The position numbers were made by a program, and so were the translations under genes. DNA of 64,000 nucleotides from an uncultured Oscillospiraceae bacterium. Lineage in GTDB: Bacteria > Bacillota > Clostridia > Oscillospirales > Oscillospiraceae. Location: the NCBI GenBank assembly GCA_910579965.1, contig CAJTWF010000002.1, positions 25,373-89,372 of the forward strand. Direction: 5' to 3'. Positions 1 through 8,530 of the stretch are shown here, one piece after another. The stretch's first letter is position 1, and the number at the start of each line of letters is the position of its first letter. The notes beneath the pieces were generated by a model. The model searched no databases. It worked only from the letters and a program-made list of their open reading frames with translations, and was not told the DNA's origin.

Positions 1-1
1 C

Positions 2-1048
2 GGCGGCGGGAGCAAGCTGGTGGGACTGCGGGAGCTGGTGGCCCAGTGTCTGGATATGGATGACCGGCGGGTGGCCCTGGCGGGGAACAACTACGAGATC
101 AGCGCCTTCTCCCAGGAGTATGAGCTCAACGATCCCGAGTACGCCACCCCTTTGGGCATCGCCGTGTCCGCCGGGCTGGGGCTTATCAGCGACAGCTACC
201 GGATCCTGCTCAACGGCCAGCCCGCCAAGCTCTTCCGCAGCGGCACGCTGACCGTACTGGATCTTCTGATGATGAACGGCTACACCTCCGCCGACCTGCT
301 GGGCCGCACGGGCAAGAGCCTGAGCGTCACCCTGGACGGACAGCGGCTGACCTTCCGGGGGGAGAGCGCCGTGCCCTGCACCCTGAAGCTCAACGGCGAG
401 GATACGGCCCCCTCCGCGGTGGTCTACGCCGGGGACGCGATCGAGTTTATCCCCGCCGTGTCCGGGCAGTCCGCCGAGCGGACGGCCCAGGATCTGCTGG
501 GGGAGGACTTTTTAGGGGGCGTACTGATTAACGGCCGCCCCGCCCCCCTGGACCAGCTCCTGCACAGCGGCGATCAGCTGCAAACCACGGAGGAGCCCTT
601 CGAGCTGACGGAGGACGCGCCCGAGGAGGCCCCTTCGCCGGAGGGGGAGGAGACAGAGCCTCCGGCGGAGCCCGGGGCCGAGGGAGCGCCGGAGCCGGCG
701 GAGCCGGAGATGCCGGAGCCCGCGCCGGAGCCGGCACAGGAGTCCGCTCTGGCGGCCGCAGTCCCGCAGGAGCCTGCCCCCCTCCCCGCGCCGGCGGCGG
801 AGCCCGCCAGACCGGCGGTGAAGCCCCTGTGGATCTACCTCAACGGTCAGGCCCTGGTGCTGCCGGGGAAGGCGGACGGCGGGCCCTACTACCTGATGGA
901 TCTGCTGGACCGGTCCGGCATCGACTTCGAGACCCTGGACTGCCCGGTGGTGCTCCAGGTGAACGGCGCGGACTGCCCCTTCACCCACGAGCTGCGCAAC
1001 AACGATCAGGTGACAATCCGGCGGGAGGAGCGGCGCACCATCGACTGA
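2..1048 (+). CDS. FtsA-like actin-fold ATPase, C-terminal part (cut by the window edge)
   Basis: The reading frame is open from the first bases and runs to TGA at 1046-1048, so the true start lies left of the window. The first visible residues, GGGSKLVGLRELVA, are the glycine-rich 'GGGSKL.GL' motif of the last subdomain of FtsA/PilM/EutJ-type actin-like ATPases. After about 60 residues comes a beta-rich module, then a Pro/Glu/Ala-rich linker (genomic about 590-810), then a second small module near the C-terminus (KPLWIYLNGQALVLP onwards). Both modules look like small beta-grasp folds and contain an 'LNGQ' strand. The long acidic linker and appended modules are not in classical FtsA, so a division role is uncertain. 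The family call comes from the motif. The role is inference. Confidence 0.6.
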   Translation, partial: GGGSKLVGLRELVAQCLDMDDRRVALAGNNYEISAFSQEYELNDPEYATPLGIAVSAGLGLISDSYRILLNGQPAKLFRSGTLTVLDLLMMNGYTSADLLGRTGKSLSVTLDGQRLTFRGESAVPCTLKLNGEDTAPSAVVYAGDAIEFIPAVSGQSAERTAQDLLGEDFLGGVLINGRPAPLDQLLHSGDQLQTTEEPFELTEDAPEEAPSPEGEETEPPAEPGAEGAPEPAEPEMPEPAPEPAQESALAAAVPQEPAPLPAPAAEPARPAVKPLWIYLNGQALVLPGKADGGPYYLMDLLDRSGIDFETLDCPVVLQVNGADCPFTHELRNNDQVTIRREERRTID

Positions 1049-1085
1049 CGCGCCGGCGATATTGAGAACAAAGCGAGGACATCAC

Positions 1086-1889
1086 ATGAGAAATAAAGTC
1101 GGCATTTTCCTGGCTGCGGCCCTGATGCTGGCCCTTCTGACGGCCTGCGGCGACAAGAAGGAGGAGGCCCCGGCGGTCTACGCCGTGGGGGAGGACCAGG
1201 TGGTCTCCCTGGACAGCATCATCGACGAGGGCGAGGCCCTTCTCGCCTCCGTGGAGGCCCCCACAGAGGCGGCGGCCGAGGCCGGGGTGGAATCATACAC
1301 CTATCACTACAACCAGATGGAGGACCCGGCCCTGATGGCGGCGGAGTATATCGGCGTGCTGCGGGGCGGCGAGCAGGGGTTCAATGTCACGGACCAGGAG
1401 AACCGGATGCTGGCTGACGAGCCGGAGCTGGAGACCCTGACCGGGACCGTCATACTGGAGAAGATGTCCGCTGTGGAGCCGGCGGAGGGGGAGAGCAAGA
1501 AGATCTTCCAGGTGGTGGTGGCGTGGTCTGAGTTTGCTCTGGCCATCCAGGTCTCCCACCAGGAGGGGACCATTCTGCCGCCGCTGGAGGAGGAGACGGA
1601 GGAGCCCGCCCAGCCCAAGGCGCTGACGGAGCAGCTGGAGTACTTCAACGGGCTGAATCCGGAGAAGCTGGGCCTGGAGGGGGACGATATGCACGACTAC
1701 ACGGTCTACCCCAAAACGGGCTGGGTCCTGGTGGACAGCTTCTCCTGCCGGGAGCTGAACATCTACCTGGAGGACGCCCTGGACGGCACCAACGTCTTTA
1801 TGGGTACTTTCTACCTCAGCAGCGATCTCCAGCACCTCTACAAGCGGATGGACGACAACTCCATTGTCCAGATGGAACTGGATGATTAA
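1086..1889 (+). CDS. Predicted lipoprotein, unknown function
   Basis: This encodes 267 residues. The ATG at 1086 follows a purine-rich GCGAGGACATCAC; an in-frame TTG at 1062 lies upstream but has no better ribosome site. The N-terminus is a type II signal peptide: RNK, a hydrophobic stretch, then the lipobox LLTAC, so the mature protein should be lipid-anchored at Cys22 on the outer face of the membrane. The rest is acidic and soluble. A central region (about residues 50-160) contains aromatic and acidic segments such as ESYTYHYNQMEDP. I do not recognise a family. It lies 37 bases after the FtsA-like gene and may be co-transcribed with it. Confidence 0.75.
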   Translation: MRNKVGIFLAAALMLALLTACGDKKEEAPAVYAVGEDQVVSLDSIIDEGEALLASVEAPTEAAAEAGVESYTYHYNQMEDPALMAAEYIGVLRGGEQGFNVTDQENRMLADEPELETLTGTVILEKMSAVEPAEGESKKIFQVVVAWSEFALAIQVSHQEGTILPPLEEETEEPAQPKALTEQLEYFNGLNPEKLGLEGDDMHDYTVYPKTGWVLVDSFSCRELNIYLEDALDGTNVFMGTFYLSSDLQHLYKRMDDNSIVQMELDD

Positions 1890-1945
1890 GAATCTGTATT
1901 CATAACCGGCCGGACGGTGCTCAGCGGCTGTGGATACAGGCAAGA
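1890..1945. repeat. Dispersed inverted repeat, family B copy 1
   Basis: The arms CTGTATTCATAACCG (1894-1908) and CGGCTGTGGATACAG (1925-1939) form an imperfect inverted repeat matching 12 of 15 positions. The same arm sequence recurs at four other intergenic places in the window (about 16.4, 27.5, 48.7 and 52.0 kb). It lies in the gap between two lipoprotein genes. A second GC-rich hairpin follows at about 1950-1985. Confidence 0.6.
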
Positions 1946-2087
1946 GCGCGGCCTCCCAGCCAACTGCGGCTGGGAGGCCGCGGCCGCTGAGAGAAGAAAT
2001 TTTTGCTGCTCCGCGGAACATTTGCCTCCCGTTTGCGTCCTTATGGGTAGAGGCAAACAGAAATATGCCATAAAGGAGGAAGTCAAG

Positions 2088-3047
2088 ATGAAAAGAATGG
2101 GAACAAGGCTTTTGCCGGTGCTGCTGTGCGCCCTGCTGACCCTCACCGCCTGCGGCGGCGGCAGCAACAGCGCTGCCAGCAGGCCCGCGGACAACAACAT
2201 GGTATCCACGGACAGCGCGCCCCAGGCCCCGGCGGAGGGGGAGTACGGCTGGGCCCTGGACGGGGCGGACACGGGCATGCCGGAGCCGTCCCCGGAGGAG
2301 AGCGGCGGCGGGCTGCCCGCGGGGGTGAAGATCATCTACACCGCCGACGTGGATCTGGAGACCAAGGAATTTGACCAGGCCAGTCAGGCTTTGGACGAGG
2401 CGGTCAAGGAGCTGGGGGGCTGGTTTGAGAGCCGCAGCCTCTACCAGGGGGGCAGCTACCGCCGCCTCTCCTGCACCATCCGGGTCCCGGCGGAGCAGTT
2501 CGAGCCCCTGCTGGAGCGGGCGGGGGAGGCGGCCCACATGGTCAGCCGGGACGCCTACAGCGAGGACGTCAGCGAGACCTACTACGACAGCGAGGCCCGT
2601 CTGACCACCCAGCGCACCAAGCTGGAGCGGCTGCAAACCCTGCTGGCCCAGGCGGCCACCATGGAGGATATCATCGCCCTGGAGAGCGCCCTGAGCGAGA
2701 CGGAGCTCCAGATCGAGTACCTCACCGGCAGCCTGCGCCGGTACGACAGCCTGGTGGGCTACTCCACCGTCAACCTCCAGCTCCGGGAGGTCTACCGCCT
2801 GTCCACGGACGAGGAGACCCCCATGACCTTCGGTGAGCGGCTGGGCTCCGCCTTCTCCACCGGCCTCCAGCGGGGCAGGGACAACATGGAGGAGCTGGTG
2901 ATCGGTCTGGCCGCCAACTGGATGACCCTGCTGCTGCTGGCGGCGGTGATCGCCGGCGGCGTGCTGGGCCTCCGCCGTCTGGGCCGCCGCAGAAGGAAGG
3001 CGGTCCCCCCGCCCCAGCCCGCCGGGGAGGAGAAGAAGGACGAGTAG
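2088..3047 (+). CDS. DUF4349 lipoprotein with C-terminal membrane anchor
   Basis: The protein has 319 residues. The start at 2088 has an ideal site, AAAGGAGG, 7-8 bases upstream. The N-terminus is a lipoprotein signal with lipobox LTLTAC (Cys near residue 21), then a low-complexity Ser/Pro/Gly linker. The core, from KIIYTADVDLETKEF (about residue 80) to the STVNLQLREVY strand (about 230), is the DUF4349 domain. It is followed by a helical stretch and one transmembrane helix (TLLLLAAVIAGGVLGL), then a basic tail. DUF4349 proteins are exported, membrane-attached proteins of unknown biochemical role. The gene ends at a clear terminator, so it closes the left-hand transcription unit. Confidence 0.85.
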   Translation: MKRMGTRLLPVLLCALLTLTACGGGSNSAASRPADNNMVSTDSAPQAPAEGEYGWALDGADTGMPEPSPEESGGGLPAGVKIIYTADVDLETKEFDQASQALDEAVKELGGWFESRSLYQGGSYRRLSCTIRVPAEQFEPLLERAGEAAHMVSRDAYSEDVSETYYDSEARLTTQRTKLERLQTLLAQAATMEDIIALESALSETELQIEYLTGSLRRYDSLVGYSTVNLQLREVYRLSTDEETPMTFGERLGSAFSTGLQRGRDNMEELVIGLAANWMTLLLLAAVIAGGVLGLRRLGRRRRKAVPPPQPAGEEKKDE

Positions 3048-3084
3048 CGCGCCTGTCAGCGGAAGACGCGCCCACACAAGAGAG

Positions 3085-3112
3085 AGCCGGCTGGCCTGCC
3101 AGCCGGCTTTTC
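3085..3112 (+). terminator. Rho-independent terminator after the DUF4349 gene
   Basis: AGCCGGCTGGC (3085-3095) pairs with GCCAGCCGGCT (3098-3108). The hairpin is followed directly by TTTCTG. It stands 38 bases after the stop codon. Confidence 0.8.
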
Positions 3113-3162
3113 TGTCGGGCTCTGCCCCGGAAATCCATCTTCCGAAAAACGCAGCTTCCTGC

Positions 3163-3203
3163 AGGGGCGAGCATCCCTCGCCCCTGCACAGATCCCGAAA
3201 GGG
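3163..3203. repeat. Dispersed intergenic repeat, family A copy 1
   Basis: A short palindrome, GGGGCGAG-CATCC-CTCGCCCC, is followed by the conserved tail CACAGATCCCGAAAG. The same palindrome plus tail occurs at 36767-36804 in the same orientation. The surrounding sequence differs, so it is a mobile or structural intergenic unit and not part of a duplicated gene. Confidence 0.6.
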
Positions 3204-3253
3204 GTTGTCTGCCGCTGTAAAAATGGATTTCCCCGGGGATCTGCGGCCATTGG

Positions 3254-3282
3254 TTGACAAGTGGCTGCGGGTGTGATAGGCT
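3254..3282 (+). promoter_or_regulatory. Sigma-A-type promoter of the aminotransferase operon
   Basis: TTGACA (3254-3259), a 17-base spacer, then TAGGCT (3277-3282). This places transcription start near 3290, about 80 bases before the first gene of the operon. Confidence 0.6.
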
Positions 3283-3370
3283 GAGTGTGAGAGATGAATA
3301 TCTGTTCACAGACGGCGTATGGGCGCCTGCAGGACGCGTATGCGCAAGAACGCACAAGGAGGCGGAAACG

Positions 3371-4861
3371 ATGGCATATAACGGCTTTGCGATTGACCAA
3401 TATCTGGACGCGGCGGCGGTGACGGCCCAGCTGGACGAGCTGATCCGGCAGCCAGTCTGGTCCATCCGGCGGGACAGGCTGGCGGACTACGTGGAGAACT
3501 ACTTTAACGCCAGGTGTCCCCGGTCCCGGGAGATGATCGGTCAGGCCAAGAAGGTGATCCCCGGCGGCGTGCAGCACAACCTGGCCTTCAACTACCCTTT
3601 TCCCATTGTCATCACCAGGGCGGAGGGGGCCAGGCTGTGGGACATTGACGGCAACTGGTACTATGACCTGCTCCAGGCCGGCGGGCCCACCATCCTGGGC
3701 AGCAACATGCCCCAGGTGCGGGAGCGGGTGATCGAGCTGCTCAACACCTGCGGCCCCTCCACGGGGCTGTTCCACGAGTACGAGTACAAGCTGGCAAAAA
3801 AGATCTCCGATCTGGTGCCCTCGGTGGAGATGTTCCGGATGCTGGGCTCGGGCACGGAGGCGGCCATGTGCGCGGCCCGGATCGCCCGGCTGAAGACAGG
3901 AAAGAAAAACATCCTGAAAATGGGCGGGGCCTACCACGGCTGGTCCGATCAGCTGGCCTACGGCATGCGGGTGCCGGGGACCAAGGGGATTATGTCCAAG
4001 GGCGTGCCCGGCTTCGTGTTCAAGCACACGGACGAGTTCTTCCCCAACGATCTGGAGGACCTGGAGCGGAAGCTGCGGGCCAACCGCCGCAGCGGCGGCA
4101 CGGCGGCGGTATACCTGGAGCCCATGGGCCCGGAGAGCGGCACCCGGCCGGTGAGCCGGGAGTTTGTCCGGGGCGCGGCCAGGCTGGCCCGGCAGTACGG
4201 GGCCCTGCTGATCTTCGACGAGGTGGTCACGGGGTTCCGCATCGGGCTGAGCGGAGCCCAGGGGTTCTTCGGGGTGGACCCGGATCTGACGGTGTTCGGG
4301 AAGATCATCGCCGGCGGCTACCCCGGCGCCGGCGGCGTGGGGGGCCACGCGGACTGCATGGCCCATCTGGGGGCCGGGCTGGACGCCTCGGGCAAGAAGG
4401 TGCCAAAGGCCATGTGCGGCGGCACCATGGCGGCCACTCCCCTCTCCTGCGCGGCGGGGTACTACACCCTCTGCGAGATCGAGCGCACCAACGCCTGCGA
4501 GGCGGCGGGGCGCATGGGGGACCGGCTGACGGCGGGGCTCCAGGCGCTCATTCACAAATACGGCCTGCCCTTCGTGGCCTTTAACCAGGGCTCCATCTGC
4601 CACCTGGACAATGCCGGCACCATGCACTTCGCCATTGACTGGAAGAAGCCCTGGACAATCCCGGAGCTCCTCCGGCAGACCGGGATCCGCCAGAAGGAGA
4701 TGGAACACATGGGGGCCGCCTACATGGCCGAGGGCATCGTCACCCTGGCCGGGTCCCGGCTGTACACCAGCGCGGCCTACACGGAGGAGATGATCGACGA
4801 CGTGCTCTCCCGGTTTGACCGGGTGCTGGCGGGCTGCGGCCCCCTGGAGGACCGGCCATGA
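3371..4861 (+). CDS. Class III PLP-dependent aminotransferase (glutamate-1-semialdehyde aminomutase-like)
   Basis: The protein has 496 residues. The ATG at 3371 is preceded by AAGGAGGCGGAAACG; the frame is open upstream but lies across the promoter. The fold-type I class III signature is intact: the PLP-ribose region LGSGTEAAMCA, the cofactor Asp283 in FDEVVTGFRIG, and the Schiff-base Lys311 in VFGKIIAGGYPGAGG. The best family match is the glutamate-1-semialdehyde 2,1-aminomutase type, but the protein has about 60 extra N-terminal residues, and no other haem-pathway gene lies nearby. The neighbours are an aldolase and a sugar kinase, so a transamination of a carbonyl or amino sugar-like substrate is more likely than tetrapyrrole synthesis. 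The stop overlaps the next start by 4 bases (translational coupling). The substrate is unknown. Confidence 0.85.
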   Translation: MAYNGFAIDQYLDAAAVTAQLDELIRQPVWSIRRDRLADYVENYFNARCPRSREMIGQAKKVIPGGVQHNLAFNYPFPIVITRAEGARLWDIDGNWYYDLLQAGGPTILGSNMPQVRERVIELLNTCGPSTGLFHEYEYKLAKKISDLVPSVEMFRMLGSGTEAAMCAARIARLKTGKKNILKMGGAYHGWSDQLAYGMRVPGTKGIMSKGVPGFVFKHTDEFFPNDLEDLERKLRANRRSGGTAAVYLEPMGPESGTRPVSREFVRGAARLARQYGALLIFDEVVTGFRIGLSGAQGFFGVDPDLTVFGKIIAGGYPGAGGVGGHADCMAHLGAGLDASGKKVPKAMCGGTMAATPLSCAAGYYTLCEIERTNACEAAGRMGDRLTAGLQALIHKYGLPFVAFNQGSICHLDNAGTMHFAIDWKKPWTIPELLRQTGIRQKEMEHMGAAYMAEGIVTLAGSRLYTSAAYTEEMIDDVLSRFDRVLAGCGPLEDRP

Positions 4862-5952
4862 CGGAGACGGCTGCCCGGGAGCAGGTTCTGGAGGCGGGGC
4901 TCCGGCTGGTCCGGGAGGGGCTCATTGAGCGCACCTGGGGCAACATCAGCGCCCGGGTGTCGGACACGGCCTTTGTCATCACCCCCAGCGGCCTGCCCTA
5001 CGAGGATCTGAGGCCGGAGCAGCTGGCGGTGGTGAACATCGCGGACGGATCCCACAGCGGGACGGTGAAGCCCTCCAGCGAGAAGGGCATCCACGCCGAC
5101 GCCTACCGGCTGCGGCCGGAGGTCCGGTTCGTCATCCACACCCACCAGCGCTGGGCCTCCGTGGCCGGCACGGCGGGCCGGGCCCTGACGGGGTTCATCC
5201 ACCCGGACCTGGGCAAGCGGGTCCCCTGCGCGGCCTACGGACTGCCGGGCACCCAGCGGCTGCGGCGTGCCGTGGCGGCGGAGGCGGAGGCGTGGCCGGA
5301 CTGCCGGGTGTTTCTGCTGCGCAGCCACGGCGCGCTGTGCCTGGGCCGGGACATGGAGGACGCCTTCGCCGCCGCCCGGGCGCTGGAGGAGGTCTGCGGC
5401 CAGCGGTGCCGGTCTGTGGCGGAGGCCGCAGCGGGCGGGGAGCCCGTGCCGGACTGGGGGGTCAGCTGGCGGCGGGGGGACGCGTTCCTGCTGGAGCTGG
5501 AGGGGGAGCGCCGGAGCTACCCCGTGGCCGGCCGGTCCCTGCCCCCCATTGCGGCCCTCCACGCCGCCCTCTACCGGGCCGGGCCCTTCCAGTACGCCGC
5601 CCACGAGAGGGCGGCGGAGGTGGCGGCGGTGAGCGGACGGGTCCGCCGCCTGCGGCCCTATCTGGACGATCTGGCCCAGATGGCCGGGGCGGACGTGCTG
5701 TGCGTGCCGGCGGAGCCGGGACGGGTGGAGCGGGCAATCCGGGGCAGGAACGCGGTGCTGCTCCGCGGCTGCGGGGCCCTGTGCGCGGGGGCCACGGCCG
5801 GGGATGTGGACGCGGCCCGCTCCCTGCTGCGCAAGGGCTGCACCGCCTGGCTCTACGCCCGGGAGGAGCCCGGCTGCCGCCCCCTGGGGCAGGCGGACGC
5901 GCTGATCCAGCGGCTGGCGTACCGGTACGCCTATGGAAAGCGGAAAGGCTGA
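4858..5952 (+). CDS. Class II aldolase/adducin-family protein with a degenerate second copy
   Basis: There are 364 residues, while a single class II aldolase domain is about 200-230. Residues 1-185 form a normal FucA/AraD-like domain: WGNISAR, the catalytic-type Glu75 in SSEKG, zinc ligands His94 and His96 in HTHQ, and His157 in RSHGALC. The C-terminal half echoes the same fold: LPPIAALHAALY, then LLRGCGALCAG, where Cys305 stands in place of the zinc His157. The second module therefore seems to have lost metal binding and may be structural or allosteric. Family members cleave or epimerise phosphorylated sugars. A kinase lies immediately downstream and an aminotransferase overlaps upstream, which points to a small carbohydrate pathway. 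The start overlaps the previous stop (ATGA). Confidence 0.85.
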   Translation: MTETAAREQVLEAGLRLVREGLIERTWGNISARVSDTAFVITPSGLPYEDLRPEQLAVVNIADGSHSGTVKPSSEKGIHADAYRLRPEVRFVIHTHQRWASVAGTAGRALTGFIHPDLGKRVPCAAYGLPGTQRLRRAVAAEAEAWPDCRVFLLRSHGALCLGRDMEDAFAAARALEEVCGQRCRSVAEAAAGGEPVPDWGVSWRRGDAFLLELEGERRSYPVAGRSLPPIAALHAALYRAGPFQYAAHERAAEVAAVSGRVRRLRPYLDDLAQMAGADVLCVPAEPGRVERAIRGRNAVLLRGCGALCAGATAGDVDAARSLLRKGCTAWLYAREEPGCRPLGQADALIQRLAYRYAYGKRKG

Positions 5953-5995
5953 GGGCTGTCCCCCGGAGGGGGAGCGGCCGTGGGGAGGGAACGAG

Positions 5996-7582
5996 ATGAC
6001 CTATGTAGTGGCCTACGACATCGGCACCACGGGGGTGAAGACATGCCTGTTCGGCCTGGGGGAGCGGATCGAGCTCCTGGCCAGCGCCCAGGAGGGCTAC
6101 GGCCTCCGCCTCCTGGAGGGCGGCGGCGCGGAGCAGGACCCGGAGGAGTGGTGGCGGGCCATGGGCCGCACCACCGGCGAGCTCTTCACACGCACGGAGA
6201 TCACCCCGGAGCAGGTGGCCGGTCTCTCCTTCTGCTCCCAGATGCAGGGGCTGGTCCTGGTGGACCGGGAGGGCCGGAGCCTGCGCCCGGCCATGAGCTA
6301 CATGGACCAGCGGGCGGGGGCGGAGCTGAAAAAGGGGCTGGCCCACGGCCCCAGAATCGCCGGGGCCAACGTGTTCAAGCTGCTCCGGTGCCTGCGGGCC
6401 ACCGGGGCGGTGCCCAGCAGCGTGAAGGACCCGGTGTGGAAATACAAGTGGGTCCAGGCCCATGAGCCGGAGAACTTCCGGCGGGCGGACAAGTGGCTGG
6501 ACGTGAAGGAGTATCTGCTCCTGCGGTGTACCGGCCGGGCAGTGATGACCCAGGACTCCGCCTACGCAACCCTGCTCTACGACACCCGGCGGGAGGACTG
6601 GAGCGGGGAGCTGTGCCGGATGTTCGGCGTGGAGCCGGACCACCTGGCCCCCATCATCCAGTCCACGGACCGGGTGGGGGGCCTGACGGACCGGGCGGCG
6701 GCGGAGCTGGGGCTGGCCCCGGGCACGCCGGTGTTCGGCGGCGGCGGGGACGCGTCCCTCATCGGCATCGGCGCGGGGGCGGCGGCGGTGGGGTCCACCC
6801 ACATCTACTGCGGGACCTCCGGCTGGGTGTCCACGGTGACGGACCGGCAGCTGGTGGACGTGAACGCCATGATTGCCGCCATCGTGGGGGCCCAGCGGGG
6901 GCGGTTCAACTACTTCGCCGAGATGGAGACCGCCGGGAAGTGCCTGGAGTGGGTGAAGGACCATCTGGCTCTGGACGAGATCGGGGTGTACCTGGAGAAG
7001 CGGGACGTGACAGGAAGTCAGGAGGCGGTGTATGCCAGCCTCTACGACTACCTCACCGAGACCGTGGAGCGGGTTCCCCCGGGGTCCGGCGGCGTGCTCT
7101 TCACCCCCTGGCTCCACGGCAACCGCTGCCCCTTTGAGGACCCGGCGGCGGCGGGGATGTTCTTCAACATCCGCCTGAACACCGGCAAGAGCGAGCTCAT
7201 CCGGGCGGTGCTGGAGGGGGTGTGCTTCCATCTGCGGTGGATGCTGGAGTGTCAGGCCGGGAAGACGGCCACCTCCGATCCGGTCCGGTTCGTGGGGGGC
7301 GGGGCCTTGTCGCCGGTGACGGCCCAGATCCTCGCGGACGTCACCGGCCGGACGGTGGAGACCGTGGCCAGCCCCCAGAACGCGGGGAGCGTGGGCGCGG
7401 CGGCGGTGATGGCCGTGGGTCTGGGGCTCCTGCCGGACCTGGAGGGCGTGGGGGCCCTGATCCCGCCGGAGCGGGTGTTCCGGCCCAACGGGGACGCCCG
7501 GGCGGTCTACGAAAAGAGCTTTGCCGTGTTCCGACGGCTCTACCGGGCCAACAGGGACCACTTCCGGGCCCTGAACGGATGA
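5996..7582 (+). CDS. FGGY-family carbohydrate kinase
   Basis: The protein has 528 residues, the usual length for xylulokinase/glycerol kinase relatives. The ATG at 5996 follows GGGAGGGAACGAG. The N-terminal FGGY phosphate-binding motif AYDIGTTGVKT, the middle motif GGGGDASLIGIGAG (with the base-like Asp) and the C-terminal adenosine motif FVGGGALSPVTAQILADVTG are all present, so an ATP-dependent sugar kinase is expected to be active. It closes the aminotransferase-aldolase-kinase series with a 43-base gap from the aldolase. In sugar pathways an FGGY kinase supplies the phosphorylated ketose that a class II aldolase cleaves. The sugar cannot be read from sequence. Confidence 0.88.
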   Translation: MTYVVAYDIGTTGVKTCLFGLGERIELLASAQEGYGLRLLEGGGAEQDPEEWWRAMGRTTGELFTRTEITPEQVAGLSFCSQMQGLVLVDREGRSLRPAMSYMDQRAGAELKKGLAHGPRIAGANVFKLLRCLRATGAVPSSVKDPVWKYKWVQAHEPENFRRADKWLDVKEYLLLRCTGRAVMTQDSAYATLLYDTRREDWSGELCRMFGVEPDHLAPIIQSTDRVGGLTDRAAAELGLAPGTPVFGGGGDASLIGIGAGAAAVGSTHIYCGTSGWVSTVTDRQLVDVNAMIAAIVGAQRGRFNYFAEMETAGKCLEWVKDHLALDEIGVYLEKRDVTGSQEAVYASLYDYLTETVERVPPGSGGVLFTPWLHGNRCPFEDPAAAGMFFNIRLNTGKSELIRAVLEGVCFHLRWMLECQAGKTATSDPVRFVGGGALSPVTAQILADVTGRTVETVASPQNAGSVGAAAVMAVGLGLLPDLEGVGALIPPERVFRPNGDARAVYEKSFAVFRRLYRANRDHFRALNG

Positions 7583-7593
7583 AAGGAGGGACG

Positions 7594-8043
7594 ATGATGA
7601 ATCGAAAAGAGCTGCTGCGCTCCCTGAAATTTATCCTGTTCTCCCTCTCCGCAGGGATTATCGAGCTGGGAGTCTTCTCCCTGCTCAACGAGCTGACGGG
7701 GTGGAGCTACTGGCCCTGCTACCTGATCGCCCTGACGCTGTCCGTGGTGTGGAACTTCACCCTGAACCGGCGCTACACCTTCCAGTCCGCCAGCAACGTG
7801 CCCAGGGCCATGGCTCTGGTGCTGGCCTTCTACTGCGTGTTCACCCCCGCCTCCACCTGGCTGGGCCACTATCTGGCGGACGTGCTGGGATGGAACGAGT
7901 ATCTGGTGACGGCCCTCAACATGATTGCCAATTTTGTCCTGGAGTTTCTGTACGATCGGTTCGTGGTGTTCCGGGACTCCCTGGATACCAACAGCGTGGC
8001 CCGGCGGGCGGAGAAGCGGGGGCCCTCCGGCGGGGACAGATGA
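7594..8043 (+). CDS. GtrA-family integral membrane protein
   Basis: The protein has 149 residues, and the start has a strong AAAGGAGGG site 5-6 bases upstream. It shows four hydrophobic helices and the GtrA signature: FILFSLSAGIIELGVF, then VVWNFTLNRRYTF, with a C-terminal FLYDRFVVFRDS. GtrA proteins are small polyprenyl-phosphate-sugar flippases or accessory membrane proteins in cell-surface glycosylation. The gene lies 11 bases after the kinase, so it is probably in the same transcript. That hints that the operon could feed a surface sugar rather than catabolism, but this is inference. The C-terminal tail is basic and cytosolic. Confidence 0.85.
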   Translation: MMNRKELLRSLKFILFSLSAGIIELGVFSLLNELTGWSYWPCYLIALTLSVVWNFTLNRRYTFQSASNVPRAMALVLAFYCVFTPASTWLGHYLADVLGWNEYLVTALNMIANFVLEFLYDRFVVFRDSLDTNSVARRAEKRGPSGGDR

Positions 8044-8135
8044 CCCTCCGGCGGTATCCCGTGAGGACAAACGGCGGAGAAAGGCGGGAGACCGCCTGCG
8101 GCGTCCGGTAAAAAGTGGCGATCCCCCGGCGGGGC

Positions 8136-8164
8136 TTGCGCTCCTCCGCCCGGTCTGGTATAAT
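8136..8164 (+). promoter_or_regulatory. Promoter of the CsoR-family gene
   Basis: TTGCGC (8136-8141), a 17-base spacer, then a perfect TATAAT (8159-8164). Transcription should begin near 8171. This rules out the in-frame GTG at 8170 as the start of the downstream gene. Confidence 0.75.
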
Positions 8165-8202
8165 GGGCCGTGAATCGACAGGAGGAAAGGGGGCGCAAGC
8201 CC

Positions 8203-8493
8203 ATGTGTGAGCAGCATTCAGACCACGCCCATACCCATACCCAGACCCGGGCGGTGGTGAACCGGCTGGCCCGGGCCATCGGCCACCTGGAGCGGGTGAA
8301 GGCCATGGTGGAGGAGGGCCGGGACTGCGCGGAGGTCCTGGTCCAGCTCTCAGCGGTGCGCAGCGCCCTGAACAATACGGGCAAGGTCATCCTCAAGGAC
8401 CACCTGGAGCACTGCATTGTGGACGCCATGAGCACCCAGGACCGGGCTGCCATTGACGAGCTCAACCGTGCCATCGAGCAGTTTGTGAAGTGA
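8203..8493 (+). CDS. CsoR/RcnR-family metal-sensing repressor
   Basis: The protein has 96 residues. The ATG at 8203 is chosen because an upstream GTG coincides with the predicted transcription start. The all-helical CsoR/FrmR domain is complete. The metal site Cys42-His67-Cys71 has exactly the spacing of the CsoR Cys-His-Cys site (25 and 4 residues). An added His-rich N-terminus carries His5, His8, His10 and His12. Family members bind Cu(I), Ni(II), Co(II) or aldehydes and release DNA on binding. No copper ATPase or chaperone is adjacent; the next operon encodes a nickel enzyme. A nickel-sensing role is therefore possible (see findings). The gene has its own promoter and a terminator. Confidence 0.9.
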   Translation: MCEQHSDHAHTHTQTRAVVNRLARAIGHLERVKAMVEEGRDCAEVLVQLSAVRSALNNTGKVILKDHLEHCIVDAMSTQDRAAIDELNRAIEQFVK

Positions 8494-8530
8494 CCGCCCC
8501 CGCCGCACCCCGCCGGGGGCGGCGGACCCG

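Noticed and set aside
1293..3260. 655-codon open frame on the - strand over the lipoprotein genes
   Set aside because: It crosses a terminator and two well-supported + strand genes with signal peptides. The translated text is low complexity.
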